DNA from: Fructilactobacillus cliffordii
GTDB lineage: Bacteria; Bacillota; Bacilli; Lactobacillales; Lactobacillaceae
Length of the DNA: 64,000 nucleotides
Assembly (NCBI RefSeq): GCF_024029355.1
Contig: NZ_CP097117.1
Location: 1,364,001-1,428,000, forward strand
Reading direction: 5' to 3'
The position numbers and the translations under genes are program-made. Under the pieces are notes generated by a model. That model saw only the letters and a list, made by a program, of their open reading frames with translations. It made no database searches and had not been told where the DNA came from. Shown one piece after another: positions 35,594 through 43,878 of this stretch (position 1 is the stretch's first letter; each line of letters starts with the position of its first letter).

Positions 35594-36526
35594 ATGCAAG
35601 TCCCAATCTTAATTACAGGAGCACCCATGCGGGTTCACCAACTACTGACAGCGCTTGCCATGCTGGATTTACCGGTGACGGTTTTGTTAGACGAGGAAAG
35701 TTTTGCAGCAGAAGCTATTATTTCCCGAGCTTGTCGTCACTTTCGGACAAAAAAATTAGAGGCAGATGCGGACTTGAGCATGATTGATACACTAATTTAT
35801 GTGCCGAGCCTTGATTTTTATGCCCAGCTAGAGACAGAAGCTACAAAGATTGCCCCGGTATTAGTGCCTGCAATCGATGAATTACGGTTGATGATTAACG
35901 ACGTGATGGAACGCGCTTTTCAGGGAAAAATCATTGTGGATGCGCCTCACGATGAAATCTTTTTGTATTTCTTGGCCTCTTTCTCTGGCCTTGATGTGAA
36001 TAAGCTGATGGGTGTGGGCAACGTGCCAGTTTCGTTAATGCTAAGGGAACAATTGATTGCAAATTTTAACGTTTCTGATGAAGACATCAACGTGAGCGCC
36101 TGTGGCTTGAACACCAATTGTGTTTTGGCTTGGAATCGAATTTACGTGGGCTCATCATCATTGTTATCCTACGTGGCAAGTCCGACGAATAATTATGACA
36201 CTGATTTGATTGGCAAGTTGCAACAAGTTGTTACGGATCCGCAAATTGTTGTCAATCAGGTGTTACAAATTCAAGCGGTTGTAAAGCTTTTGCTATGTCT
36301 CATCGGAGCGGATTCCACTGTGCAACCAGTGGTTAGTTTAGAAAAAAAGAGTGACCAAATTGCGCTAAACCAGATGCCCAAACTGATTAATCAGGGTGGG
36401 TTATCACACGAGTTGCCGGTTAAGCTATCGGATGCTGAAACAGAAGAACTGGACTATAATTCAAACTGGTCAACGGAAATTATCGAAGCAATTAAGAAGG
36501 AAAGTCAGCATGAAGAAACGCACTAA
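35594..36526 (+). CDS. Lactate/malate-dehydrogenase-like protein lacking the active site
   Basis: 310-aa protein with the overall layout of L-lactate dehydrogenase: an N-terminal Rossmann start, then GKIIVDAPHDEIFLYFLASFSG matching the LDH 'VAANPVDILTY..WKFSG' region. The key residues are gone. The dinucleotide glycines GxGxxG read GAPMRV (9-14), the LDTARFR helix with the catalytic Asp and Arg reads PVSLMLR (145-151), and GEHGDS with the catalytic His reads GLNTNC (171-176). Start ATG at 35594 (AGGAG 9 bases before). It overlaps the UPF0223 gene by 17 bases. Probable non-catalytic paralogue; function unknown. Confidence 0.75.
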   Translation: MQVPILITGAPMRVHQLLTALAMLDLPVTVLLDEESFAAEAIISRACRHFRTKKLEADADLSMIDTLIYVPSLDFYAQLETEATKIAPVLVPAIDELRLMINDVMERAFQGKIIVDAPHDEIFLYFLASFSGLDVNKLMGVGNVPVSLMLREQLIANFNVSDEDINVSACGLNTNCVLAWNRIYVGSSSLLSYVASPTNNYDTDLIGKLQQVVTDPQIVVNQVLQIQAVVKLLLCLIGADSTVQPVVSLEKKSDQIALNQMPKLINQGGLSHELPVKLSDAETEELDYNSNWSTEIIEAIKKESQHEETH

Positions 36527-36806
36527 CGATACCTATAGTTATCCAGTCGTCGAAGATTGGTCGGTTGTCGAACTGACGGATGTAACGGAGTTTTTCCGGA
36601 ACGTGGAACGGGCCTATGAACAGTCTCACGGGGTAAAACGAGAACAATTGGTTAAAAGTTTTCAACGATTTCAGGAAATTAATCCGGCGCGGACGGAACA
36701 AAATCAGCTGCGGCGGGAGTTTGAACGTAATTCAGGCTTTGACGTTTATCAGGTGTTAAAGCAGGTTGAAGCCAATCCACAGGCAAAATGGATTAAGATT
36801 AATTAG
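36510..36806 (+). CDS. UPF0223 family protein (YktA)
   Basis: 98-aa small soluble protein with the family's YSYPVVEDWSVVELTDVTEFF start and a Lys/Glu-rich helical remainder; function unknown. It starts inside the end of the LDH-like gene behind AAGGAAAG, so the two are translationally linked. In B. subtilis the homologue yktA lies between the pdh operon and typA, the same relative place. Confidence 0.88.
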   Translation: MKKRTNDTYSYPVVEDWSVVELTDVTEFFRNVERAYEQSHGVKREQLVKSFQRFQEINPARTEQNQLRREFERNSGFDVYQVLKQVEANPQAKWIKIN

Positions 36807-36807
36807 T

Positions 36808-36865
36808 TTGACTGTAACGAGACTAATGTGCTATGCTTGACAATAGTTTTAACAGCGAATAGAAG
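36808..36865 (+). promoter_or_regulatory. Tandem promoters of the typA leader
   Basis: P1: TTGACT (36808-36813) with TATGCT (36832-36837), 18-base spacing. P2: consensus TTGACA (36837-36842) with TAGAAG (36860-36865), 17-base spacing. Both fire into the leader that holds the hairpin at 36907-36931. Confidence 0.65.
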
Positions 36866-36906
36866 AGCATCGAACGATTTTACATTGTTAATATGGAGTG
36901 CGGAGA

Positions 36907-36931
36907 GGCTGTGACGGTGTCACGGCTTTTT
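36907..36931 (+). terminator. Terminator-like hairpin in the typA leader
   Basis: GCTGTGAC (36908-36915) pairs with GTCACGGC (36919-36926, one G-T pair), loop GGT, followed by TTTTT. It lies about 60 bases past the P2 start point and 64 bases before the typA start codon, so it would stop transcripts before typA unless relieved. Confidence 0.7.
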
Positions 36932-36994
36932 ATCTGACTGTTACGATTAAATTGAGTTGTTGGCTTTTTTTATGCTTTGGAGGAGGAACCACAT

Positions 36995-38833
36995 TTGAAA
37001 ACAAGAGATGATATTAGAAACATTGCCATTATTGCCCACGTTGACCACGGTAAAACGACCTTGGTTAACGAACTTTTAAAGCAATCTGACACGTTAGATG
37101 GTCACGAACAAATCCAAGACCGGGCCATGGATACGAACCCGATTGAACGGGAACGTGGAATCACCATTTTATCAAAGAACACGGCCGTTAAGTACGATGG
37201 CAAACAAATTAACATCTTGGATACTCCCGGACATGCCGACTTTGGTGGTGAAGTAGAACGGATTATGCGGATGGTTGATGGGGTGCTTTTGGTGGTTGAT
37301 GCTGCTGAAGGTACGATGCCACAAACGCGGTTCGTGCTGAAAAAGGCTTTGGACCAACATTTGACGCCCATCGTAGTAATCAACAAAGTGGATAAGCCCG
37401 GTGCTCGTCCTGAAGAAGTGGTTGACGAAGTTTTGGACCTCTTCATTGAATTAGGGGCTGACGAAAGTCAATTAGACTTCCCAGTGGTATACGCTTCAGC
37501 AATGAACGGGACTTCCAGTCTTGATCCTGACCTTGATAGTCAAGAACACACGATGAAGCCGATCTTTGACACCATCTTAGACAACATTCCTGCCCCAATC
37601 GATAACTCAGAAGATCCATTACAATTCCAAGTTGCCATGCTTGATTACGATGATTTCGTGGGTCGGATCGGAATTGGTCGGGTCTTTCGGGGCAAGATTA
37701 AAGTTGGTGACAACGTGGTCGTAATGAAGTTGGATGGTTCCCAACAAAAATTCCGGGTGACAAAGATCATGGGATTTGTCGGCTTGAACAAGGTTGACAT
37801 CACCGAAGCCAAGGCCGGAGACCTGATTGCGGTATCTGGAATGGAAGACATTAACGTTGGAGAAACGGTCGTTGCCCCAGATGCATTAGAACCACTTCCA
37901 ATCTTGCGGATTGACGAGCCAACCATGCAAATGACGTTTGGAACGAACACGTCGCCATTTGTAGGTAAAGACGGTAAGTTCGTGACGGCGCGGCAGTTAA
38001 TTGACCGGCTTGAACGGGAATTGCACACTGATGTTTCTCTCCGAGTGGAAGACACTGATGATCCAGGTGCTTGGTTGGTTTCTGGACGTGGTGAATTGCA
38101 CTTGTCCATCTTGATCGAAACTTTACGGCGGGAAGGCTTTGAATTACAAGTTTCTCGTCCCGAAGTTATTTACAAAGAAATTGACGGAGTAAAATGCGAA
38201 CCATACGAATCAGTTCAAATTGATACTCCAGAAGAGTACTCCGGGGCCATCATTGATACCCTTTCCCAACGTAAAGGGGAAATGCAAAACATGGAAAGTG
38301 TCGGTAACGGTCAAACCCGACTCAGTTTCTTGGTTCCATCTCGAGGCTTAATCGGATACTCCACGCAATTTCTGTCTTTAACGCATGGATATGGAATCAT
38401 GAACCACAGTTTTGAAAAGTATGCTCCCGTAGTTAAGAACTGGGACCCAGGTCGTCGGAACGGAACTTTGGTTTCAATTAACACTGGTAAGGTAACCACT
38501 TACGCTATCATGGCTGTGCAAGACCGGGGTAAGATTTTTACTGATCCAGGTACGGAAGTTTACGAAGGAATGATTGTCGGGGAAAACTCCCGGGATAACG
38601 ATATTTCCGTGAACATCACGAGAGGTCGGAACCAAACGAACGTCCGGGCCGCTGGTTCTGAAGATATTGCCAAGGTTAAGGCACCCGTGCACTTGACTTT
38701 AGAAGAATCCTTGGAATTCTTGAACAGTGATGAACTTTGTGAAGTTACGCCAGACCACGTTCGTTTACGGAAACGTATCTTGAACACGAACGAACGGGAA
38801 AAAGCTGCGAAGAAGCAAAAACATAACCGTTAA
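36995..38833 (+). CDS. typA: Translational GTPase TypA/BipA
   Basis: 612-aa ribosome-binding GTPase of the EF-G-like family, involved in ribosome assembly and stress or cold adaptation. G1 is AHVDHGKT at residues 14-21, followed by [22 protein letters not shown], and the BipA-type C-terminal domain ([22 protein letters not shown]). Start is TTG at 36995, 8 bases after GGAGGAGG; the earlier TTG at 36977 is upstream of that site. Upstream hairpin suggests attenuation. Confidence 0.96.
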   Translation: MKTRDDIRNIAIIAHVDHGKTTLVNELLKQSDTLDGHEQIQDRAMDTNPIERERGITILSKNTAVKYDGKQINILDTPGHADFGGEVERIMRMVDGVLLVVDAAEGTMPQTRFVLKKALDQHLTPIVVINKVDKPGARPEEVVDEVLDLFIELGADESQLDFPVVYASAMNGTSSLDPDLDSQEHTMKPIFDTILDNIPAPIDNSEDPLQFQVAMLDYDDFVGRIGIGRVFRGKIKVGDNVVVMKLDGSQQKFRVTKIMGFVGLNKVDITEAKAGDLIAVSGMEDINVGETVVAPDALEPLPILRIDEPTMQMTFGTNTSPFVGKDGKFVTARQLIDRLERELHTDVSLRVEDTDDPGAWLVSGRGELHLSILIETLRREGFELQVSRPEVIYKEIDGVKCEPYESVQIDTPEEYSGAIIDTLSQRKGEMQNMESVGNGQTRLSFLVPSRGLIGYSTQFLSLTHGYGIMNHSFEKYAPVVKNWDPGRRNGTLVSINTGKVTTYAIMAVQDRGKIFTDPGTEVYEGMIVGENSRDNDISVNITRGRNQTNVRAAGSEDIAKVKAPVHLTLEESLEFLNSDELCEVTPDHVRLRKRILNTNEREKAAKKQKHNR

Positions 38834-38841
38834 TTAAACGC

Positions 38842-38873
38842 AAAAAGACTGCCATTATTGGTGGTCTTTTTTT
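38842..38873 (+). terminator. Intrinsic terminator after typA
   Basis: AAAAAGAC and GCC pair with GGC-type and GTCTTTTT halves around an ATTATT loop (one T-T mismatch), followed by a T run. Confidence 0.8.
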
Positions 38874-38978
38874 GTACGGTACTTACTAAAAAATTGAAAT
38901 AGTTTTCTTGCTGAAAGTACGTTAATTTATAGTACAATGAAAGTACTGAATTTAAAAAAGGAAGTCGGAGAATGAACG

Positions 38979-40172
38979 ATGAAGAAGTTTTTTAAAGGAC
39001 TAGATTGGTATCTATTTTTCCCATATTTATTGCTTTGTGGCATTGGAATTGTCATGGTCTATTCTTCAAGTGCTGGAATCGGACTGACCCACGGAGGTTT
39101 TGCGACCGCCTATCTTTATAAACAAATTGGGTTTGTCGCGATTGCGATGATTTTGATGTTTTTGATGTATCGCATTAAACTAAAAATTTTTCAAAACGTC
39201 TATTTTATCATGGTGTTTAGTGGCATTCTAGTGGTCTTGTTAATTGGGGTCTTTTTTGTTAGTAAAAAGATTAATGGAGCTGCTGGGTGGATTAACTTGG
39301 GACCGATTAACTTGCAGCCAGCGGAGCTCTGTAAATTTTACTTCATCATTTATTTTGCGAACTTCTTTAATAAGCGGTCGAGTATTATCGCCCAAGAAGG
39401 ACTCTGGCGGGCAACTACCTATAATCTAAAACCATTGTTTTTACCAATTTTGATTCTTTTCTTAGTATTAGCTCAACCAGATACCGGTGGGTTTGCAATT
39501 AACCTCTTCATTATTGTCATTATGTTTCTAGCAGCCAGTACGGCTCCCAAACTTGTGGTGGGAATCGTGAGCTTTTGTCTGGTATTACCGTTAATGGTGA
39601 TGCATTTAGCGGGAAGTTGGATTATTCAATTTGCCGATAATAGTAGTAATTATAAAATTCAACGGTTTGTTTCGTTTGCCGATCCGTTCTTGCACGCTCA
39701 GAGTTCTGGACAACAGTTGATTAATTCTTACTATGCCATTAGTAACGGTGGTTTGTTTGGTCGCGGACTTGGTAATTCAATTCAAAAAATGGGATATTTG
39801 GCCGAACCGAATACCGACTTTATCTTGCCCATTATTTCAGAGGAGCTTGGATTAGTTGGGGTGGTTTTGATTTTAGCGCTATTGTTCATTCTGATAGCAC
39901 GGACAATTAAGATTGGGATTCGAACCACTAACATTTATTACAGTACGATTTGTTATGGAACGGCCGCATACCTAATGATTCAAACACTTTTTAATGCTGG
40001 AGGAGCAGTTGGTTTTGTCCCGTTAACGGGGGTAACGTTACCCTTTATTAGTTATGGGGGATCCAGTATCATTACTTTAAGCTTGTGCTTAGGCTTGGTA
40101 ATGAAAATTAGCCATAATGAGCAGCGGATTCGTGATCAACGTGTGCCGCGCTTACGCAGTTTACGAAATTAG
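38979..40172 (+). CDS. ftsW: Peptidoglycan glycosyltransferase FtsW
   Basis: 397-aa SEDS-family polytopic membrane protein (about ten helices) that polymerises lipid II at the septum with the division PBP. Features: MVYSSSAG near the N-terminus, NLGPINLQPAELCKF with the catalytic-cavity region, and the C-terminal GFVPLTGVTLPFISYGGSS signature. It lies outside the dcw cluster, as usual for lactobacilli, after typA. GGAG precedes the ATG; a TACAAT -10 candidate is at 38933-38938. Confidence 0.95.
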   Translation: MKKFFKGLDWYLFFPYLLLCGIGIVMVYSSSAGIGLTHGGFATAYLYKQIGFVAIAMILMFLMYRIKLKIFQNVYFIMVFSGILVVLLIGVFFVSKKINGAAGWINLGPINLQPAELCKFYFIIYFANFFNKRSSIIAQEGLWRATTYNLKPLFLPILILFLVLAQPDTGGFAINLFIIVIMFLAASTAPKLVVGIVSFCLVLPLMVMHLAGSWIIQFADNSSNYKIQRFVSFADPFLHAQSSGQQLINSYYAISNGGLFGRGLGNSIQKMGYLAEPNTDFILPIISEELGLVGVVLILALLFILIARTIKIGIRTTNIYYSTICYGTAAYLMIQTLFNAGGAVGFVPLTGVTLPFISYGGSSIITLSLCLGLVMKISHNEQRIRDQRVPRLRSLRN

Positions 40173-40185
40173 GAGGGGACTAATT

Positions 40186-40440
40186 ATGGAAAAACGAACG
40201 GAATTATTAGTTTCTTTGTTTTCCATCAAACAGGCCAAAACGTTGCAACGCTTTGGAGACGTTCGCTACGTTTCGCGTCGGATGCGTTATGCAATCTTGT
40301 ATGTTCAACAGGCGGATGTAAATAAGATTATGCAGGAACTTAATCAACTCCGGATGGTTAAGAAAGTTGATTTAGTGCCGACGAAAACCCTATCGTTTCA
40401 ATTTGAAGACTTGAACCAGACGGTGGAAGGAGCTGGATAG
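40186..40440 (+). CDS. ylbG: YlbG family protein (DUF2129)
   Basis: 84-aa small soluble protein of the DUF2129 family, conserved beside rsmD in Firmicutes; function unknown. It has an RRMRYAILYVQQADV core. AGGAGGGG lies before the ATG at 40186; a longer open frame from 40117 into ftsW is not used. Followed two bases later by rsmD. Confidence 0.9.
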   Translation: MEKRTELLVSLFSIKQAKTLQRFGDVRYVSRRMRYAILYVQQADVNKIMQELNQLRMVKKVDLVPTKTLSFQFEDLNQTVEGAG

Positions 40441-40442
40441 GC

Positions 40443-40997
40443 ATGCGGATTATTGCAGGGACTTACGGGGGACGCAAATTACATCCGGTTCCAGGAAATA
40501 AGACCCGCCCAACGACTGACAAGGTACGAGAATCGATTTTTAATATGATTGGACCATATTTTCATGGTGGCATTTTCTTGGACCTCTTTGCCGGTTCAGG
40601 AGCTGTCGCTTTGGAGGCTTTATCACGAGGAATGCAACGTGCGGTTTTAGTCGATCGTCAGTTTGCGGCCATTAAAACGATTAAACAAAACGCAGCGATG
40701 GTTAACGACCCAGACCAAACGGTGATCGTGTGGAAGATGCCAGCGGAAAAGGCATTGCAAACCTTAGCTCAGCAAGACAATCGGTTTGACGTTATTTTTT
40801 TGGATCCGCCGTACGCAGCCCAACAAATGACCAATCAATTGGCAGAAATTTGGGATTTACACTTACTCCGACCGAAAGGGCTGGTGATTTGTGAAACCGA
40901 CCATACAGCTGATCTAAAAGCAGTAGAACATTACGAACTCATACGGCAGAAAGATTACGGTTTGACGTTAGTCACCATCTATCAAGGAAAGGAATAA
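40443..40997 (+). CDS. rsmD: 16S rRNA (guanine-966 N2)-methyltransferase RsmD
   Basis: 184-aa SAM methyltransferase for G966 of 16S rRNA. RIIAGTYGGRKLHP and RPTTDKVRESIFNMI at the N-terminus, SAM loop LDLFAGSGAVALEALSRG and the catalytic VIFLDPPYA are present. It is coupled to ylbG and to coaD (4-base gap). Confidence 0.95.
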   Translation: MRIIAGTYGGRKLHPVPGNKTRPTTDKVRESIFNMIGPYFHGGIFLDLFAGSGAVALEALSRGMQRAVLVDRQFAAIKTIKQNAAMVNDPDQTVIVWKMPAEKALQTLAQQDNRFDVIFLDPPYAAQQMTNQLAEIWDLHLLRPKGLVICETDHTADLKAVEHYELIRQKDYGLTLVTIYQGKE

Positions 40998-41001
40998 CAT
41001 C

Positions 41002-41484
41002 ATGAAAACGGCGGTTTATCCCGGCAGTTTTGATCCGTTAACCAACGGACACTTAAACATTATTAAGCGGGCCAGTGAAATTTTTGACCATGTAATTGTG
41101 GCAATTGGGATGAATCCCAGTAAACAAAGTTTGTTTTCCGTAGATGAACGAATCGCTCTGATTAAGGAAAGTACCCAAGGAATTACCAATGTGAGCGTTG
41201 CTAGTTACAGTGGGTTGACGGCTGAATTCGTGAAGTCACAACACACCAACATTGTAGTGCGCGGAACGCGTGATTCTCGGGATTTTGTGTATGAACAAGA
41301 GATTGCCAACTTGAATGGTTTACTAGATGAACAAATTGAAACAATTTTATTGTTTGCTAATCGTAATTACGAGTTAATTTCCTCTTCCATGGTGAAAGAA
41401 ATTAATTCGTTTGGTGGAGATGTACATAAGTTTGTACCGGATCCCGTAGCACGGGCACTGCAAGAAAGGAGTAATCATGCGTAA
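41002..41484 (+). CDS. coaD: Phosphopantetheine adenylyltransferase
   Basis: 160-aa nucleotidyltransferase, the fourth step of coenzyme A synthesis (4'-phosphopantetheine to dephospho-CoA). YPGSFDPLTNGHLNII at the start, VVRGTRDSRDF in the middle and ISSSMVKEI near the end are diagnostic. Its end overlaps the next gene by 8 bases. Confidence 0.97.
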   Translation: MKTAVYPGSFDPLTNGHLNIIKRASEIFDHVIVAIGMNPSKQSLFSVDERIALIKESTQGITNVSVASYSGLTAEFVKSQHTNIVVRGTRDSRDFVYEQEIANLNGLLDEQIETILLFANRNYELISSSMVKEINSFGGDVHKFVPDPVARALQERSNHA

Positions 41485-42526
41485 ATTTTGGCAAAAAAAT
41501 AAAAAGACGGCTTCGGCCTTCGTCGTGGCGGCCTTTTTAGTGGCCGTGTTATGGTTTTTTTTCTGGCCGTTGAACAAGGTCGTGGAGGCCCCAGGAGAAG
41601 CAATTAACATTCAACCAATGGTTAAAATTAAGGGTGAGAAGCCGCTGAAGCACAACGAGTTTATGATTACAGCGGTTTCCATCTCTCAGGCTCATCCATA
41701 TTCCTACGTTTGGAAAATTTTTGATCCCCACATTGACATTCAGAGCCAGAACTCAGTAACTGGTGGCCAAAATAACGCTGATTTTAACAACGTTCAAAAG
41801 GTTTACATGGACAGTGCGATTAACAACGCGATTACCGTGGGATACCAATACGCGAATCGCTCTGTCACTAAAAGTTACCATGGAGTTTACGTTTTAAACG
41901 TCTTCCCTCAGTCAGACTTTAAGAACCGACTTCGTCCCGCTGATCTGGTGGAATCCGTGAATGGGAAGCAATTGACGAAGAGTACTGAATACGTAAATTA
42001 TATTAAGAGTTTACCTGAAAATGCCCCGCTGACAATTACTTTTAAGCGCGACGGACACCAGATGGTGGTGAAAGGGCAAAAACGAGAAATTGTAAAGGGA
42101 TTTAATGGAATCGGAATTACTATGATTGATGATATGTCAATTAAGACTGATCCAACTGCTCAAATTCAACCTGGTCAAATTGGAGGTCCTTCTGGTGGTT
42201 TGATGTTTGCCTTGCAAGTTTACAGTCAACTAACGCATAAGCAGTATAACGTTAAAAAGATTGCCGGAACTGGAACGATTGCCACTAACGGTCAAGTGGG
42301 TGAAATTGGTGGGGTAGATAAGAAGATTATTGCTGCCAACAAGAGTGGGGCCAAGGTGTTCTTCTGCCCGTACGTTAAACCTACGAAGATGAACCTGGCC
42401 TTAGAAGAAGGACACAGAACCAACTATCAGGTGGCCAAGGAAACGGCCAAAAAGTACGCACCAGGAATGAAAGTGGTGCCAGTAACGTCGTTTGACCAAG
42501 CCCTACATTATTTAGAAACGCACTAA
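41477..42526 (+). CDS. Membrane-anchored PDZ/Lon-type serine protease (YlbL/SepM family)
   Basis: 349-aa protein with one N-terminal membrane helix (about 13-33), a central PDZ domain (around 120-205, SDFKNRLRPADLVESVNGK), and a Lon-like protease domain with Ser239 in GPSGG and Lys282 in GGVDKK forming the Ser-Lys dyad. Homologues include streptococcal SepM, which trims the competence peptide, and B. subtilis YlbL. The substrate here is unknown. It overlaps coaD, and a terminator follows. Confidence 0.92.
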   Translation: MRKFWQKNKKTASAFVVAAFLVAVLWFFFWPLNKVVEAPGEAINIQPMVKIKGEKPLKHNEFMITAVSISQAHPYSYVWKIFDPHIDIQSQNSVTGGQNNADFNNVQKVYMDSAINNAITVGYQYANRSVTKSYHGVYVLNVFPQSDFKNRLRPADLVESVNGKQLTKSTEYVNYIKSLPENAPLTITFKRDGHQMVVKGQKREIVKGFNGIGITMIDDMSIKTDPTAQIQPGQIGGPSGGLMFALQVYSQLTHKQYNVKKIAGTGTIATNGQVGEIGGVDKKIIAANKSGAKVFFCPYVKPTKMNLALEEGHRTNYQVAKETAKKYAPGMKVVPVTSFDQALHYLETH

Positions 42527-42531
42527 ATTGC

Positions 42532-42569
42532 AAAAAGCTGGTTTTCCTAACGGAAGATTAGCTTTTTTT
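42532..42569 (+). terminator. Intrinsic terminator after the PDZ/Lon protease gene
   Basis: AAAAAGCT (42532-42539) pairs with AGCTTTTT (42560-42567), with an inner TTCC/GGAA pairing, then further T. Confidence 0.8.
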
Positions 42570-42600
42570 CGTATCTAATTAAGAGAAAGGGGTGGAAACA

Positions 42601-43281
42601 ATGGAAAGAATCAGCGAATGGTGGGAGCAGTTAGCTTGGAAATGGAAGGGAAGTTTAGTGGGAGTTGGAGGGTTAGTCGGGTTGCTCTGCGTGGGTATTT
42701 TTTGGTGGAGCAATCAAACGGCAACGCCAGCTCCTGCAATAAAGACGACTCCAGCAACTGCAGTCGCATCCAAGGAAAAAGCTACTGCCAAACCGGTAAA
42801 AGCAAAGCCAACGGGAAATGTGGTGGTTGATGTGAAAGGGGCAGTTAAGCAACCCGGAGTTTATCAAGTGGCACCGGATACAAGGGTCGATAAAATCATC
42901 CAACTGGCTGGGGGATTTTTGGAAAGTGCGGACGCCAATCAGGTCAATCTAGCTCAAAAGGCAACTGATCAAACGATTTTGTACGTGCCCAATCAGGGTG
43001 AGAAACCCCCAGTTGGTCCTAGTAATGCACAGGCTGGTTCAGCAGCTCCAGCAAGTAACGCCGCTACACTGGCTGGATCGGGTAGTACCGGTAAGATTAA
43101 TTTGAATCAGGCAGATGCCACCCAACTCCAGTCGATTTCTGGAGTAGGAGCTAAAAAGGCAGAAAAAATCATTGCGTATCGGCAACAGACTGGGTCGTTT
43201 AAAGCGGTGGATGATCTGAAAAATGTGCCGGGCTTTGGGTCGAAAACAGTTACGCAATTGCAAAATTCCCTAACGGTTTAA
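42601..43281 (+). CDS. comEA: Competence DNA-binding protein ComEA
   Basis: 226-aa DNA receptor of the natural transformation machine. One N-terminal membrane helix (about 20-38), an Ala/Thr/Lys-rich spacer, a SLBB domain (about 75-130, VVDVKGAVKQPGVYQV), and two C-terminal helix-hairpin-helix motifs (INLNQADATQLQSISGVGAKKAEKII) that bind double-stranded DNA. The ATG at 42601 is 8 bases from AAAGGGG. Appears intact even though comEC downstream is broken. Confidence 0.93.
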   Translation: MERISEWWEQLAWKWKGSLVGVGGLVGLLCVGIFWWSNQTATPAPAIKTTPATAVASKEKATAKPVKAKPTGNVVVDVKGAVKQPGVYQVAPDTRVDKIIQLAGGFLESADANQVNLAQKATDQTILYVPNQGEKPPVGPSNAQAGSAAPASNAATLAGSGSTGKINLNQADATQLQSISGVGAKKAEKIIAYRQQTGSFKAVDDLKNVPGFGSKTVTQLQNSLTV

Positions 43282-43303
43282 TCATGAATCGCAGCGCTTT
43301 TCT

Positions 43304-43312
43304 TGGTATACT
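43304..43312 (+). promoter_or_regulatory. Extended -10 promoter before comEB
   Basis: TGG followed by TATACT (43307-43312), 34 bases before the comEB start; no clear -35. Confidence 0.45.
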
Positions 43313-43345
43313 GAAACCATTCGAAGCTAAAATGGAGGAACAGCA

Positions 43346-43828
43346 ATGGCAAACAAGAGAATTCCGTGGGATCAATATTTCATGTTACAAGCAGTCTTAA
43401 TTTCGAGCCGCAGTACCTGTGAAAGGTTGTCCGTGGGAGCAGTTTTAGTGCGGAATAAACGCATTATTGCCGGCGGGTATAATGGTTCTGTCTCTGGTGA
43501 TGATCACTGTATTGATGTGGGTTGTTATCTTGTGAACGGTCATTGCGAGCGGACTATTCATGCTGAAATGAATGCCGTGTTACAGTGTGCCAAGTTTGGA
43601 GAATCAACCGATCAAGCTGAAATTTATGTAACGGATTTTCCGTGTTTGCAATGTACCAAGATGTTACTGCAGGCTGGAATTAAAAAAATTAAGTATCTGC
43701 GTGAATATCACAACAATGAGTACGCAGAACGACTCTTACGTAAAGAGGGTGTGGTGGTCGAAAAAATCGAGCTCGACCATCACCAACTAGAAGATTCACC
43801 ACTGGCTGATTACTTTTCCATTGACTAA
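43346..43828 (+). CDS. comEB: ComEB / dCMP deaminase family protein
   Basis: 160-aa zinc deaminase that converts dCMP to dUMP, part of dTTP supply; in Bacillus it lies in the comE operon though it is dispensable for DNA uptake. The zinc site is visible as HAEMNAV and PCLQC. GGAGG precedes the ATG. A 5' GAVLV and YNGSVSGDDHC segment matches the family. Confidence 0.92.
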   Translation: MANKRIPWDQYFMLQAVLISSRSTCERLSVGAVLVRNKRIIAGGYNGSVSGDDHCIDVGCYLVNGHCERTIHAEMNAVLQCAKFGESTDQAEIYVTDFPCLQCTKMLLQAGIKKIKYLREYHNNEYAERLLRKEGVVVEKIELDHHQLEDSPLADYFSID

Positions 43829-43878
43829 CGATTAAACCAAATTTTTTTGTCTTTACGGCCTTTTTATGGGTACTAACG

